64,000 nt of DNA from Xylophilus sp. GOD-11R (lineage in GTDB: Bacteria; Pseudomonadota; Gammaproteobacteria; Burkholderiales; Burkholderiaceae_C), in NCBI RefSeq assembly GCF_033546935.1, contig NZ_CP137854.1, forward strand, positions 4,340,001-4,404,000. Reading direction: 5' to 3'. A program made the translations under genes and the position numbers. This document shows, in pieces, positions 8,010 through 16,759 of the stretch. The number at the start of each line of letters is the position of its first letter. The stretch's first letter is position 1. Under the pieces are notes generated by a model, which did not search any database, was not told where the DNA came from, and saw only the letters and a program-made list of their open reading frames with translations.

Positions 8010-8336
8010 TCACACGCCCCAGACCACGTCCTGCCGTTCGTCGAGGCTGCGGGTCAGCATGTCGATGAAGGGGGCCACCCGGCGGCGCAGGCTGATGTTG
8101 CCGTCGCTGTGCAAATGGTCGTCGCCCTGGTGGTGGTCGCCCACCGACTCGACAACGTCGGGCTGGGCTTCGTGCTCGGCGACTGCGCGTCGCAGGGCGG
8201 CGACGGCGTCGGGAATCTGCTCGACGGTGATGATGCCCTGGGGTCCGGGATCCTTGCCGATGATGCGCAGCACCTGCTGGGCGCTGGTCTCGAGGAGGAT
8301 GACTTCGGCGGTGGCGCGTGACTTGAACTTCAGCAT
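8010..8336 (-). CDS. DUF1840 domain protein
   Basis: 108 aa matching the small DUF1840 family of beta-proteobacteria. It begins MLKFKSRATAEVILLE with LRIIGKDPGPQGIITVEQIPDA, and the middle (residues about 60-80) is His/Asp-rich (DHHQGDDHLHSDG), which could bind metal. The function is unknown. Its start overlaps the 3' end of the CFA-synthase-like gene by 7 nt, so the two form one transcription unit. The His-rich linker is only a visible property, not proof of metal binding. Confidence 0.8.
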   Translation of the reverse strand: MLKFKSRATAEVILLETSAQQVLRIIGKDPGPQGIITVEQIPDAVAALRRAVAEHEAQPDVVESVGDHHQGDDHLHSDGNISLRRRVAPFIDMLTRSLDERQDVVWGV

Positions 8337-9613
8337 GCGGCCTTCCTTTCTTCTGTGTAGATGTAGCCCCGTTCGAAGGGATAGACGGATTGTGCGCCTG
8401 CCATGCGGCCCGAATCGAGCTTGCCGTCGGGCTTGATGGCCAGGATCTGGTGCAAGGATATCCAGCCCCGCTCGAAACTCATGGCGCTTCCGGACAGATA
8501 AAGCCTGTAGGCGCGCAGGACGCGTTCGGCCCGGTCGGCATTACTGCCGGCCGTCAGAATCCGGCGGGCTTCGTCGAGCTGGCCTTCGAGCGAATCGGAC
8601 CAGGCCCAGAGCGTGCGCGCGTAGTGCGGCCGCAGGCTTTCGACGTCGACCGACTCGAGCCCTGACGCCGCCATGTCGGCCAGAACGCGGCTGACATGCA
8701 GCAGTTCGCCGCCGGGAAAGATGTACTTCTCGATGAAGTCGCCCATGCCGGCGCCGAGCTGCGAGTTCTCCAGGCCGCCGGCGGTGATGCCGTGGTTCAT
8801 CACCAGGCCGCCCGGCGCCAGCAGGCGCATGAGCTGGCCGAAGTAGGCGGTCATGTTGGCGCGGCCCACGTGTTCGAACATGCCCACCGACGAGATCTTC
8901 TCGAAAGGCTGCGCCGGATGGAGATCGCGGTAGTCGCACAGCAGCACCTGCACCCGATCGCCGAGGCCGCGCTCGGCGATGAGCTTCTGCACATGCGCAT
9001 GCTGGTTGCGCGACAAGGTGATGCCGGTGGCCTGCACGCCGTAGTGCTCGGCCGCCCAGAGCAGCAGCGCGCCCCAGCCGCAGCCGACGTCCAGGTAACG
9101 CTGGCCGGGCTGCAGATCGAGCTTGCGGCAGATGTGGTCGAGCTTGGCTTCCTGGGCCTGCGCCAGGGTCATCGTGTTGTCGCGGTAGTAGGCGCACGAA
9201 TAGACGCGGCGGGGGTCGAGCCAGAGTTCGTAGAACCGGTCGGAGACGTCGTAGTGGAACTGGATCTGCTCTGCGTCGCGCTCCCGGGTGTGCGCGGCCA
9301 GTGACTTCATGCGGCGCAGCATCGGCGTCCACCAGCGCTGGTCCGGCGAGGTGGGGTCGTTCGGCAGGATGCCGGCCACGGCCTGCATCAGGTCGCGCAT
9401 GCGGCCCTGAATCTCGACGCGGCCTTCGACCACCGCCTCACCGAGTGCCCCGACCTGCCCGGCCGCCAGGCGGGCGAGCGCCGCCATGTCGCGTATGTGA
9501 AGCATGACCGCGGCCTTCGCCGGCCCGACCCATTCACCCCCGGGAAGCTGCAGCGCGACGGTGACCGGAAGTTGTCGCAGCCGCTCCTCTATTTGTCGTT
9601 GTAAAGCGTGCAT
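8330..9613 (-). CDS. cfa: cyclopropane-fatty-acyl-phospholipid synthase-like SAM methyltransferase
   Basis: 427 aa. The C-terminal two-thirds is a Mycolic_acid_cyclopropane-synthase domain: FHYDVSDRFYELWLDP, YSCAYYRDNTMTLAQAQ, the SAM motif YLDVGCGWGALLLWAAEHYG, GITLSRNQ and FEKISSVGMFEHVG. These are hallmarks of Cfa enzymes that add a methylene bridge from SAM to unsaturated lipid chains in the inner membrane. The N-terminal 100 residues contain a sterol-carrier-like region. It is co-transcribed with DUF1840. The upstream 170 bp is unusually AT-rich. The alternative is a SAM-dependent lipid methyltransferase of the same fold. Confidence 0.88.
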   Translation of the reverse strand: MHALQRQIEERLRQLPVTVALQLPGGEWVGPAKAAVMLHIRDMAALARLAAGQVGALGEAVVEGRVEIQGRMRDLMQAVAGILPNDPTSPDQRWWTPMLRRMKSLAAHTRERDAEQIQFHYDVSDRFYELWLDPRRVYSCAYYRDNTMTLAQAQEAKLDHICRKLDLQPGQRYLDVGCGWGALLLWAAEHYGVQATGITLSRNQHAHVQKLIAERGLGDRVQVLLCDYRDLHPAQPFEKISSVGMFEHVGRANMTAYFGQLMRLLAPGGLVMNHGITAGGLENSQLGAGMGDFIEKYIFPGGELLHVSRVLADMAASGLESVDVESLRPHYARTLWAWSDSLEGQLDEARRILTAGSNADRAERVLRAYRLYLSGSAMSFERGWISLHQILAIKPDGKLDSGRMAGAQSVYPFERGYIYTEERKAAC

Positions 9614-9785
9614 GGAGAAAAATTTTTGCGCCGCTGTTAAAAATCGTCAACAGTCAAAATGTCGGACAAGTCCGCAAAATTGTTGTCAAAAGCGGTCGTT
9701 ATTTCCCATCGAAATGCATCGAATGACAACAAGCGCGCAATTGCACCGATTTCGAGCGCGTAGCTTTCAATCTGCTTTCCAAACG
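9614..9785. other. AT-rich divergent intergenic region
   Basis: The 172 bp between the divergent cfa-like and aminopeptidase genes is strikingly AT-rich compared with the window. It holds A/T runs near 9622, 9640 and 9678 and continues AT-rich into the first codons of the aminopeptidase. It probably carries both promoters. I see no confident operator. A 69-codon minus-strand frame here has no family resemblance and is not called. Confidence 0.4.
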
Positions 9786-10904
9786 ATGCGTAAGTTATTT
9801 CAAATTTTTGATCGACATGCACGTCTTGCCATGGTTTTGGCTCCACTGCTGGCCGGATGCACCGGCCTGGGCAGCACCGGACCGGGCTATTACTGGCAGT
9901 CGATCACCGGCCATCTGGAGCTGATGCGCTCGGCCCGGCCGGTGGACGACTGGCTGGCAGACCCCACCACCAGCCCGGCTCTGCGCGACCGGCTGCAGCT
10001 GTCGCAGCGCATCCGGGCCTTCGCGTCGAAGGAACTGGGCCTGCCGGACAACCCGAGCTACCGGCGCTACGCCGACCTGCATCGCGCCGCGGCCGTGTGG
10101 AACGTGGTCGCCGCGCCGCCGCTGTCGCTGACGCTGCAGACCTGGTGCTTTCCGGTCACGGGCTGCATCGGCTATCGCGGCTACTACAACGAGCGCGCGG
10201 CGCGAGAGGAAGCCGCCGGCCTGCGCGGCCAGGGGCTGGAGGTGTCGGTCTACGGCGTGCCGGCGTACTCCACGCTCGGCTGGCTCAACTGGGCCGGCGG
10301 CGATCCGTTGCTCAGCACCTTCATCGGCTACCCGGAGGGCGAACTGGCGCGCATGGTGTTCCACGAGCTGGCGCACCAGGTCGTCTACGCCGAGGGCGAC
10401 ACCACCTTCAACGAGTCCTTTGCGACTGCCGTCGAGCAGATGGGTCGCGAACGCTGGCTGGCCCGCGAGGCCTCGCCCGAGGCCCGCACGGCCTACGAAC
10501 GTTATGCCGGTCGGCAACGCGATTTCCGCGACCTGACGCGCGACACGCGGCGCTCGCTCGAGGTGGTGTACGAGGCGAGCGATGCCTCGATCGAGGAAAA
10601 GGAAACCCAGAAGGCGGCGATCATGGCCGAGTTCCGTGCGCGATACGCCGCGCTGCGCCAGGGCTGGGGCGGCGATGCGGCCGGCGTTGGCGGCTATGAC
10701 CGCTGGGTGGCGGAATCCAACAACGCGTCGTTCGGCGCGCTGGCGGCCTACGACACCCTGGTGCCGGCCTTCCAGGCGCTGTTCTCCCAGGTGGCCGCGA
10801 CCCCGGGCGATCCGTGGCCGCGCTTCTATGCCGAGGTGCGCCGGCTCGCCGCGCTGCCCAAGGCCGAGCGGCTGGCGGCGCTGCAGGCGCTCGCCCCGCC
10901 CTGA
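9786..10904 (+). CDS. lipoprotein aminopeptidase (DUF2265, HExxH zinc protease)
   Basis: 372 aa. It has a lipoprotein signal ending LLAGC (Cys at about residue 25), so it is probably outer-membrane-anchored. The zinc motif is HELAH in MVFHELAHQVVYAEGDTTFNESFAT, with the downstream Glu typical of gluzincins. YGVPAYSTLGWLNWAGGDPLLST is conserved in the PF10023 putative aminopeptidases. Its length matches that family. The start is uncertain: ATG 9786 puts the signal peptide at the N-terminus, while ATG 9723 lies 21 codons upstream. The substrate is unknown; peptide trimming in the periplasm is the family-level guess. Confidence 0.85.
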   Translation: MRKLFQIFDRHARLAMVLAPLLAGCTGLGSTGPGYYWQSITGHLELMRSARPVDDWLADPTTSPALRDRLQLSQRIRAFASKELGLPDNPSYRRYADLHRAAAVWNVVAAPPLSLTLQTWCFPVTGCIGYRGYYNERAAREEAAGLRGQGLEVSVYGVPAYSTLGWLNWAGGDPLLSTFIGYPEGELARMVFHELAHQVVYAEGDTTFNESFATAVEQMGRERWLAREASPEARTAYERYAGRQRDFRDLTRDTRRSLEVVYEASDASIEEKETQKAAIMAEFRARYAALRQGWGGDAAGVGGYDRWVAESNNASFGALAAYDTLVPAFQALFSQVAATPGDPWPRFYAEVRRLAALPKAERLAALQALAPP

Positions 10905-10914
10905 GCGGCTCGCT

Positions 10915-12120
10915 TCAGCGCAGCGGCGCGGGTGCGTCGAACCAGGCGCGCACCAGCTCCACCCAGCAGCGGGCGCCGGTGGGAATGAGGGCGTCGTTGA
11001 AGTCGTAACTCGGGTTGTGCAGCATGCACGGCCCCATGCCGTGGCCCGCGTCGCGATGGCCGCCGTCGCCGTTGGCCAGGAAGGCATAGGCGCCGGGGCG
11101 GGCCATGAGCATGTAGGAGAAGTCTTCCGCGCCCATGGTGGGCTCCTGCGCCGGCACGTTGTGCTCGCCCAGCACCCGCTGCGCCACGCCGCGCAGGAAG
11201 TCGGCTTCTGCCGCGTGGTTGATGGTGGGCGGATAGTTGCGGTCGAAAACGAACTCGCAGTCGGTCTCGAAGGCCGCGCAGGTGTGTTCGGCCACCTGGC
11301 GCATGCGCCGCTCGATCAGGTCGAGCACCTCGATGCTGAAGGTGCGCACCGTGCCCTCGATCACGCAGGTGTCGGGCACCACGTTGGTGGCCTCGCCGGT
11401 GTGGATCATGGTGACCGAGATCACGCCGGCGTCCAGCGGCTTCTTGTTGCGGCTGACGATGGTCTGGAAAGCCTGCACCATCTGGCAGGCCACCGGCACC
11501 GGGTCGATGCCCAGATGCGGCATGGCGGCGTGGCAACCCTTGCCGCGGATGGTGATCTTGAATTCGTTGGACGAGGCCATGACCGGCCCGGCGCTCACCG
11601 CCATCTGGCCGGGCAGCATGCCGGGCCAGTTGTGCAGGCCGAAGACCGCCTCGCAGGGAAAGCGGTCGAACAGCCCTTCTTCCACCATCGCACGGCCACC
11701 GCCGCCGCCCTCTTCTGCCGGCTGGAAGATGAGGTGCACCGTGCCGTCGAAGTCGCGGTGCTTCGACAGGTGCTCGGCCGCGGCCAGCAGGATCGCCGTG
11801 TGGCCGTCGTGCCCGCAGGCGTGCATGCGGCCCGGATGCCGGCTGGCGTGGGCGAAGGTGTTCTTCTCGAGGATCGGCAGGGCGTCCATGTCGGCGCGTA
11901 TGCCCAGCGTGCGGCGGCCGCTGTCGCGATCGCCGCGAATCACGCCGACCAGCCCGGTGCGGCCGATGCCCCGGTGCACCTCGATGCCCCAGGCCTGAAG
12001 CCGGTCGGCCACCAGGCCGGAGGTGCGCACTTCCTCGAAGCCGAGCTCGGGATGGGCGTGGATGTCGCGCCGCAGGGCGGTAATGGCCGGCAGGTCGGCG
12101 TCCAGGGTGTCGGTGGTCAT
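10915..12120 (-). CDS. M20 family amidohydrolase (hippurate/N-acyl amino acid hydrolase type)
   Basis: 401 aa. Cytoplasmic two-metal peptidase/amidohydrolase that releases an amino acid from an N-acyl or amide derivative. Metal and active-site motifs are visible: IRADMDALPI, MHACGHDGHTAILL, FQPAEEGGGG, GLHNWPG, the dimerisation segment KGCHAAMPHLG, and TMGAEDFSYML near the C-terminus. ATG 12120 has GAGGAA at the right spacing. It lies downstream of the UbiC-like gene on the same strand (50-nt gap) and is convergent with the aminopeptidase. The physiological substrate cannot be read from sequence. Confidence 0.92.
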   Translation of the reverse strand: MTTDTLDADLPAITALRRDIHAHPELGFEEVRTSGLVADRLQAWGIEVHRGIGRTGLVGVIRGDRDSGRRTLGIRADMDALPILEKNTFAHASRHPGRMHACGHDGHTAILLAAAEHLSKHRDFDGTVHLIFQPAEEGGGGGRAMVEEGLFDRFPCEAVFGLHNWPGMLPGQMAVSAGPVMASSNEFKITIRGKGCHAAMPHLGIDPVPVACQMVQAFQTIVSRNKKPLDAGVISVTMIHTGEATNVVPDTCVIEGTVRTFSIEVLDLIERRMRQVAEHTCAAFETDCEFVFDRNYPPTINHAAEADFLRGVAQRVLGEHNVPAQEPTMGAEDFSYMLMARPGAYAFLANGDGGHRDAGHGMGPCMLHNPSYDFNDALIPTGARCWVELVRAWFDAPAPLR

Positions 12121-12170
12121 CGCAAATTCCTCGATTGAAAAGCCGGTCCGGCGCCGGGCCCGATGCGGCC

Positions 12171-12731
12171 TCAGTCCAGGCCCATCAGCATGCCACGCCG
12201 CCAGGTTTCGGTGATCAGCATCAGCGGCCCGTCGGGCGTGATCACCCGGTAGCTGCGGGTGGCTTCGGCGTCGGGCTGGCCAACGGCGTTCCACAGCCGT
12301 TCGCGCACCGGCGCCATGCCCGCGTCGTCGAAATCGCGCTTGGCCCAGAGCCGCTCCAGCAGGTGGCCGATGGGCGTGGTGCCGGCTTCGAGCTCGGCAC
12401 GCACGGCCGGTGCCAGGCCTTCCAGGGCGATGTAGCTGAGGTTGTCCATCATCACCTGCCCGTGCGCCGCGAGGCAGACACGGCGTTCGATGAAGCGCTC
12501 GCCCGGCAGACGTTGCCGCACCACGGCCGGCACCTCGGCGGTGAGGTGTTGCAGCGGCACGTAGAGGTCGATCGGCCTGCCGGCCACCGTCTCGCACAGG
12601 CGGGTGGTGGAGCCGTCCTGCACCATCAGCAAGCGAAGGAAACGGCGTTCGACACGTTCGCGATCCGGCACGGCACCGGCCTGGAGAAAACGCTGGCGCA
12701 GCAGGCCGGCGGGCAGTTCGGACAAGGGCAC
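12171..12731 (-). CDS. chorismate pyruvate-lyase-like protein (UbiC/DUF98 family)
   Basis: 186 aa from GTG 12731 with GGGAG upstream. Similar to the DUF98/UbiC group: an early GSTTRLCETVAGRPID segment, ERRVCL in the middle, and a C-terminal Tyr-Arg-Val-Ile strand followed by LMLITETW. Relatives convert chorismate to 4-hydroxybenzoate plus pyruvate. It is divergent from an AaeAB-like efflux operon, and p-hydroxybenzoate is the classical AaeAB substrate in E. coli, which makes a functional link plausible. Whether this copy is catalytic is unproved; DUF98 members are often uncharacterised. Confidence 0.65.
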   Translation of the reverse strand: MPLSELPAGLLRQRFLQAGAVPDRERVERRFLRLLMVQDGSTTRLCETVAGRPIDLYVPLQHLTAEVPAVVRQRLPGERFIERRVCLAAHGQVMMDNLSYIALEGLAPAVRAELEAGTTPIGHLLERLWAKRDFDDAGMAPVRERLWNAVGQPDAEATRSYRVITPDGPLMLITETWRRGMLMGLD

Positions 12732-12810
12732 GGACCGGAATCTCCCGAAGCTCGGTGAGGTGAAAAAGAGACGCTGCCGAGTGTAGTCGCGCCATTTCCC
12801 CTAAAATAGA

Positions 12811-12839
12811 TAGCAAGCTAACTAGTTTGAAGCTAGCTT
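12811..12839. promoter_or_regulatory. MarR-type operator cluster between ubiC-like and efflux operon
   Basis: Three small palindromes are packed together: TAGC-AA-GCTA (12811-12820), AACTAGTT (12820-12827) and AAGCTAGCTT (12830-12839). They follow a TAAAAT -10-like hexamer (12802-12807) and precede the MarR start by about 30 nt. The positions suit autoregulation of marR-FUSC and possibly of the divergent gene. Confidence 0.55.
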
Positions 12840-12869
12840 TCAATCACCTTTCCCCGGATCACGAATTCC

Positions 12870-13373
12870 ATGAGCAAGACCTCCGCTGCCAAGAGCCGTG
12901 CCGCCGCCCTGATGACGGTCACCAGCTCCCTGGCGACACTGCAGCGCGGCTACCGCTCCGCTGCAGACCGTGCGGTGGCGCACGTCGGCATGTCGCAGGC
13001 CATGGCCTGGCCGCTGGTGATGATCGGCCGCCTGGGCGACGGCATCCGTGCCGGCACGCTGGCCGAAATGCTGGCGATCGAAGGCGCCTCGCTGGTGCGC
13101 CCGCTCGACCAGCTCGCCGACGCCGGCCTGATCGAGCGCCGCGAGGACGCCACCGACCGCCGCGCCAAGGGCCTCTACATCACCGAGGCCGGCCAGGCCG
13201 CGCGCGACCAGATCGAACGCGCCCTCGAAGAGCTGCGCGCCGACATCTTCGGCGGCGTGTCCGACGACGATCTCGCCGCCTGCCTGCGCGTGTTCGCCTC
13301 GCTGGAGGCGCGCGTGGGCAAGGGAGGCGCCGGCGCCGCCGCGCAAGCCTCCGCCCAGGAGCCGGCAACGTGA
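12870..13373 (+). CDS. MarR-family transcriptional regulator
   Basis: 167 aa winged-helix regulator: recognition-helix region GASLVRPLDQLADAGLIERRED and the wing ATDRRAKGLYITEAG. First gene of a five-gene efflux operon; its TGA overlaps the GTG of the FUSC gene (13370-13373). MarR proteins of such operons usually repress them and are released by phenolic or aromatic acids. The Ala-rich C-terminal tail appears disordered. It probably binds the palindromes at 12811-12839. Confidence 0.9.
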   Translation: MSKTSAAKSRAAALMTVTSSLATLQRGYRSAADRAVAHVGMSQAMAWPLVMIGRLGDGIRAGTLAEMLAIEGASLVRPLDQLADAGLIERREDATDRRAKGLYITEAGQAARDQIERALEELRADIFGGVSDDDLAACLRVFASLEARVGKGGAGAAAQASAQEPAT

Positions 13374-15538
13374 CCCAGCTCCTCGTGCTGCCGCCCTTCC
13401 TGCGGCAGTTCAACCGCCGCGACTGGCTGTTCTCGGTCAAGACCTTCGGGGCCGCGATGCTGGCGATGTACCTGGCCAACCGGGTCGGGCTGCCGCGCCC
13501 GTTCTGGGCGATGACCGCCGCCTACATCGTGTCCAACCCGCTGGCCGGCGCCACGCGGTCCAAGGCGCTCTACCGCTTTCTCGGCACGCTGCTGGGCTGC
13601 ACCGCCACCGTGCTGCTGGTGCCGGCCTTCTCCAACGCGCCCGAACTGCTGTCGCTGGTGCTGGCGTTGTGGCTGGGGCTGTGCCTGTTCCTGTCGCTGC
13701 TCGACCGCACGCCGCGCTCCTATGTCTTCATGCTGGCCGGATACACCGCCGCGCTGATCGGGTTTCCGTCGGTGGAGGCGCCCGCCGCTCTGTTCGACAC
13801 CGCCATCGCCCGGGTCGAGGAGATCGGCCTGGGCATCCTCTGCGCCAGCGTCATCCACGCCATCGTGCTGCCGCAGGGCATGGCCGGCACGCTGACCGCC
13901 ATGCTCGACCGCTCGCTCGGCGATGCGCGCACCTGGCTGGCCGACCTGCTGGGCACCACCGGCTCGCGCGTGGCCGAAACGCCCGAGCGGCGCCGCGCGC
14001 TCACCGTGGACCGCCGGCGCCTGGCGCTGGACATCACCCAGCTGCGCCTGCTCTCCACCCACCTGCCCTTCGACACCAGCCATGTGCGCTGGACCGCCGG
14101 CGCCATCGGCGAGATGCAGGACCGCGTGGCGGCGCTCACGCCGACGCTCTCGGCACTGGAAGACCGGCTGGTCGCCATGGAGCAATGCGAGGGCGCGCTG
14201 CCCGACGACGTACTGGCCGTGCTGGCGCGCGCCGGGCGCTGGCTGGAAGACGGCGCCGATGCCACCGACCTGCCCGCGCTGCGCCAGGAGATCCAGGCCT
14301 TGGCCGACCGGCGCGTGCCGCCGGTCGAGTTACCGACCGACGACGGCTTCGTCGGCCCGCCCGCTCCCCTGTCGCCCTGGAACCGCGCGCTGCGCATCGA
14401 CCTCGCCGCGCGCCTGGACCAGTTGCTGTCGGGCTGGCGCACCTGCCTGGCGCTGCGCCAGGACATCACCGACGGCCTGGCCGGAAAACCCGCACCGCTG
14501 CGCCGTTCGGCCGCGCTGGGCCGCAAGGTGCTGCATCGCGACGTCGGCATGGCGCTGCTCTCGGCGATTGCGGCGGTGCTCGCGGTCGGCCTGTGCTGCA
14601 CCTTCTGGATCGCCACCGGCTGGCCGAGCGGATCGGTAGCCGCCATGATGGCCGGCGTCTTCTGCAGCTTCTTCGCCACCATGGACGACCCGGTGCCGGC
14701 GATCCACGGCTTCCTGGTCGCCACGCTCTGGTCGCTGCCGATCGCCGCCATCTATGTGCTGGTCGCCCTGCCGCTGATCCACGACTTCGCCATGCTGGTG
14801 CTGGTCTGCGCGCCGGTATTCCTGGTGCTGGGCTGCTACGCCGGGCGGCCCGCCACCATGCTCATCGGCCTGGGCATGATCATGGGCATCAGCGGCTCGC
14901 TGGCGCTGCACGACACCGCCACGGCCGACGTGGCGACCTTCCTCAACATCAACCTCGGGCAGATCGTCGGCATCGTGGCCGCCGCCCGGGTGACCCGGCT
15001 GGTGCGCTCGGTCGGCGCCGACTGGAGCGCCGAGCGCATCCGCCGCGCCACCTGGCGCGACCTCGCCGGCATGGCCTCGGCCCGGCGCTCCGACGTGCAG
15101 CGCGAGGCCTACGCCGCCCGCATGCTCGACCGCATCGCTCTGCTCGCGCCGCGCGTGGCAGCCGGCGACAGTCAGCCCGACTCGCCGCGCACCCAGCGGG
15201 TGCTGCGCGAGCTGCGCCTGGGCGACGACATCGGCCGGCTGCAGCAGCTGCGCACCCGCCTGCCGCGCACCAGCGTGGCCGGCCTGCTGGCGGGCATCGC
15301 CGAGCTCTACCGCGACCGCATCGCCGGCCGGGTCGATCCGGCCGCCAGCGAAACCGCCCGGTCGCCGGCGCTGCTGCGCGAGCTCGACCGCATGCTGGTC
15401 GCGGCGCTGCACGACGTGTCGCGCCCCGGCGTCGACACGCAGGGCGCCGTGTCGGCCATGGTCGGCCTGCGCCGCAACCTGTTCTCGGATGCGCCCGCTG
15501 CCATCCACTCCCCTGTTCCCGGAGGTTCGATTCCATGA
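13370..15538 (+). CDS. FUSC-family inner-membrane efflux protein (AaeB-like)
   Basis: 722 aa from GTG 13370, inside the 4-nt overlap with marR. Two halves each contain a cluster of hydrophobic helices (about residues 25-170 and 390-530) separated by a soluble region, typical of AaeB/FUSC proteins that export aromatic carboxylic acids with an HlyD partner. Landmarks are RPFWAMTAAYIVSNPLAGATRSKALYR near the N-terminus and a repeated membrane block starting CCTFWIATGWPSGSVAAMMAG. Followed immediately (ATGA overlap) by DUF1656 and then HlyD and outer-membrane genes, giving a complete tripartite pump. Confidence 0.92.
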   Translation: MTQLLVLPPFLRQFNRRDWLFSVKTFGAAMLAMYLANRVGLPRPFWAMTAAYIVSNPLAGATRSKALYRFLGTLLGCTATVLLVPAFSNAPELLSLVLALWLGLCLFLSLLDRTPRSYVFMLAGYTAALIGFPSVEAPAALFDTAIARVEEIGLGILCASVIHAIVLPQGMAGTLTAMLDRSLGDARTWLADLLGTTGSRVAETPERRRALTVDRRRLALDITQLRLLSTHLPFDTSHVRWTAGAIGEMQDRVAALTPTLSALEDRLVAMEQCEGALPDDVLAVLARAGRWLEDGADATDLPALRQEIQALADRRVPPVELPTDDGFVGPPAPLSPWNRALRIDLAARLDQLLSGWRTCLALRQDITDGLAGKPAPLRRSAALGRKVLHRDVGMALLSAIAAVLAVGLCCTFWIATGWPSGSVAAMMAGVFCSFFATMDDPVPAIHGFLVATLWSLPIAAIYVLVALPLIHDFAMLVLVCAPVFLVLGCYAGRPATMLIGLGMIMGISGSLALHDTATADVATFLNINLGQIVGIVAAARVTRLVRSVGADWSAERIRRATWRDLAGMASARRSDVQREAYAARMLDRIALLAPRVAAGDSQPDSPRTQRVLRELRLGDDIGRLQQLRTRLPRTSVAGLLAGIAELYRDRIAGRVDPAASETARSPALLRELDRMLVAALHDVSRPGVDTQGAVSAMVGLRRNLFSDAPAAIHSPVPGGSIP

Positions 15539-15744
15539 TCGGTGAAGCCAGTTTCTACGGGCTCTACCTGCCCTGGCTGATGTTGCTGGCCGGCGGCGCG
15601 CTGCTGGCGAGCTGGGTGCTGCGCCGCCTGTTGGCGACAGCCGGCGTCTACCGCTGGGTCTGGCATCCGGCCCTGTTCGACATCGCGCTGTACGTGCTGG
15701 TGCTCTACCTGCTGGTCCGCCTGACCGAAGTGCCTTTTCAGTGA
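15535..15744 (+). CDS. DUF1656 small membrane protein (AaeX-like)
   Basis: 69 aa, two transmembrane helices (about residues 8-26 and 45-62), with the family pattern EASFYGLYLPWLMLLA near the N-terminus. DUF1656 proteins are the constant small partner of FUSC efflux proteins; their role is not established. The start overlaps the FUSC stop by 4 nt. Confidence 0.9.
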   Translation: MIGEASFYGLYLPWLMLLAGGALLASWVLRRLLATAGVYRWVWHPALFDIALYVLVLYLLVRLTEVPFQ

Positions 15745-15778
15745 ATTTCCTGCCTCGCCCAAAATTTCAGAGACCGCG

Positions 15779-16759
15779 ATGACCGCCCCCGCCACCTCCC
15801 GTTCCATTCCCGCCCTCTGGCTCGCCCGCATCGCGCGGGTCGTGCTGACCCTGCTCGTGGTGCTCGCCGCCGTCTGGGCCGGCCTGCAGCTCTGGGACCA
15901 CTACGAACTCGCCCCCTGGACGCGCGACGGCCGGGTGCGCGCCAACGTCGTGCAGATCGCGCCGGATGTCTCCGGCCTGGTCACCGCCGTGCCGATCCAG
16001 GACAACCAGCGCGTGGCCGCCGGCACCCTGCTGTTCGAGGTGGACCGCGCCCGCTACACGCTCGCGCAGCGCCAGGCCGAGGTCAACATCGGCATGCTGC
16101 GCGCCGCGCTGTCGCAGGCCCAGCGCGAGAACACCCGCAATGCCGACCTGGGCAATCTGGTGTCGCAGGAAGTGCGCGAGCAGACCCGGGTGCGACAGCA
16201 GGTGGCGCAGGCCAACCTCGACGCCGCCATGGTCGCGCTCGACAGCGCCAGGCTCAACCTCGACCGCGCCTCAGTGCGCGCGCCCACCGACGGCCTGGTG
16301 ACCAACCTCGACCTGCGCCAGGGCGCCTACGCCGCAGCGGGCCATCCGGTGCTGGCACTGGTGGACGCCGGCTCGCTCTATGTCGAAGGCTATTTCGAAG
16401 AAACCAAGCTGCCGCGCATCCACATCGGCGACCGGGTGAAGGTGTTGCCCATGGGCGGCGGCCGGCTGAGCGGCACGGTCGAGAGCATCGTCGCCGGCAT
16501 CGCCGACCGCGACCGCAGCACCAGCGGCAACCTGCTGCCGAGCGTCAATCCCACCTTCAACTGGGTGCGGCTGGCACAGCGCATTCCGGTGCGTGTGCGG
16601 CTCGATCCATTGCCCGAAGGCACGCGGCTGGTGGCCGGCCAGACGGTGACGGTGGCGGTCGAGGAGGCCGGGCGCAAACCCTGGATGCGGGTCGGCATGC
16701 CCATCGCACCGGACACACCGGTCGCACCCACTGCCGCTACACCGGAGCGCAAATCGTGA
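15779..16759 (+). CDS. HlyD-family periplasmic adaptor (AaeA-like)
   Basis: 326 aa membrane-fusion protein with one N-terminal transmembrane helix (about residues 15-40) and the biotinyl-lipoyl segments VRANVVQIAPDVSGLV and RAPTDGLVTNLDLRQGAYA flanking a coiled coil. It bridges the FUSC inner-membrane protein to the outer-membrane factor. It lies in the operon, with a 34-nt gap after DUF1656 and a 4-nt overlap with the next gene. Confidence 0.92.
   Translation: MTAPATSRSIPALWLARIARVVLTLLVVLAAVWAGLQLWDHYELAPWTRDGRVRANVVQIAPDVSGLVTAVPIQDNQRVAAGTLLFEVDRARYTLAQRQAEVNIGMLRAALSQAQRENTRNADLGNLVSQEVREQTRVRQQVAQANLDAAMVALDSARLNLDRASVRAPTDGLVTNLDLRQGAYAAAGHPVLALVDAGSLYVEGYFEETKLPRIHIGDRVKVLPMGGGRLSGTVESIVAGIADRDRSTSGNLLPSVNPTFNWVRLAQRIPVRVRLDPLPEGTRLVAGQTVTVAVEEAGRKPWMRVGMPIAPDTPVAPTAATPERKS

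Noticed and set aside
9637..9846. 69-codon minus-strand frame in the AT-rich gap
   Set aside because: Overlaps the aminopeptidase start, has no family resemblance, and is explained by low stop density in this short stretch.
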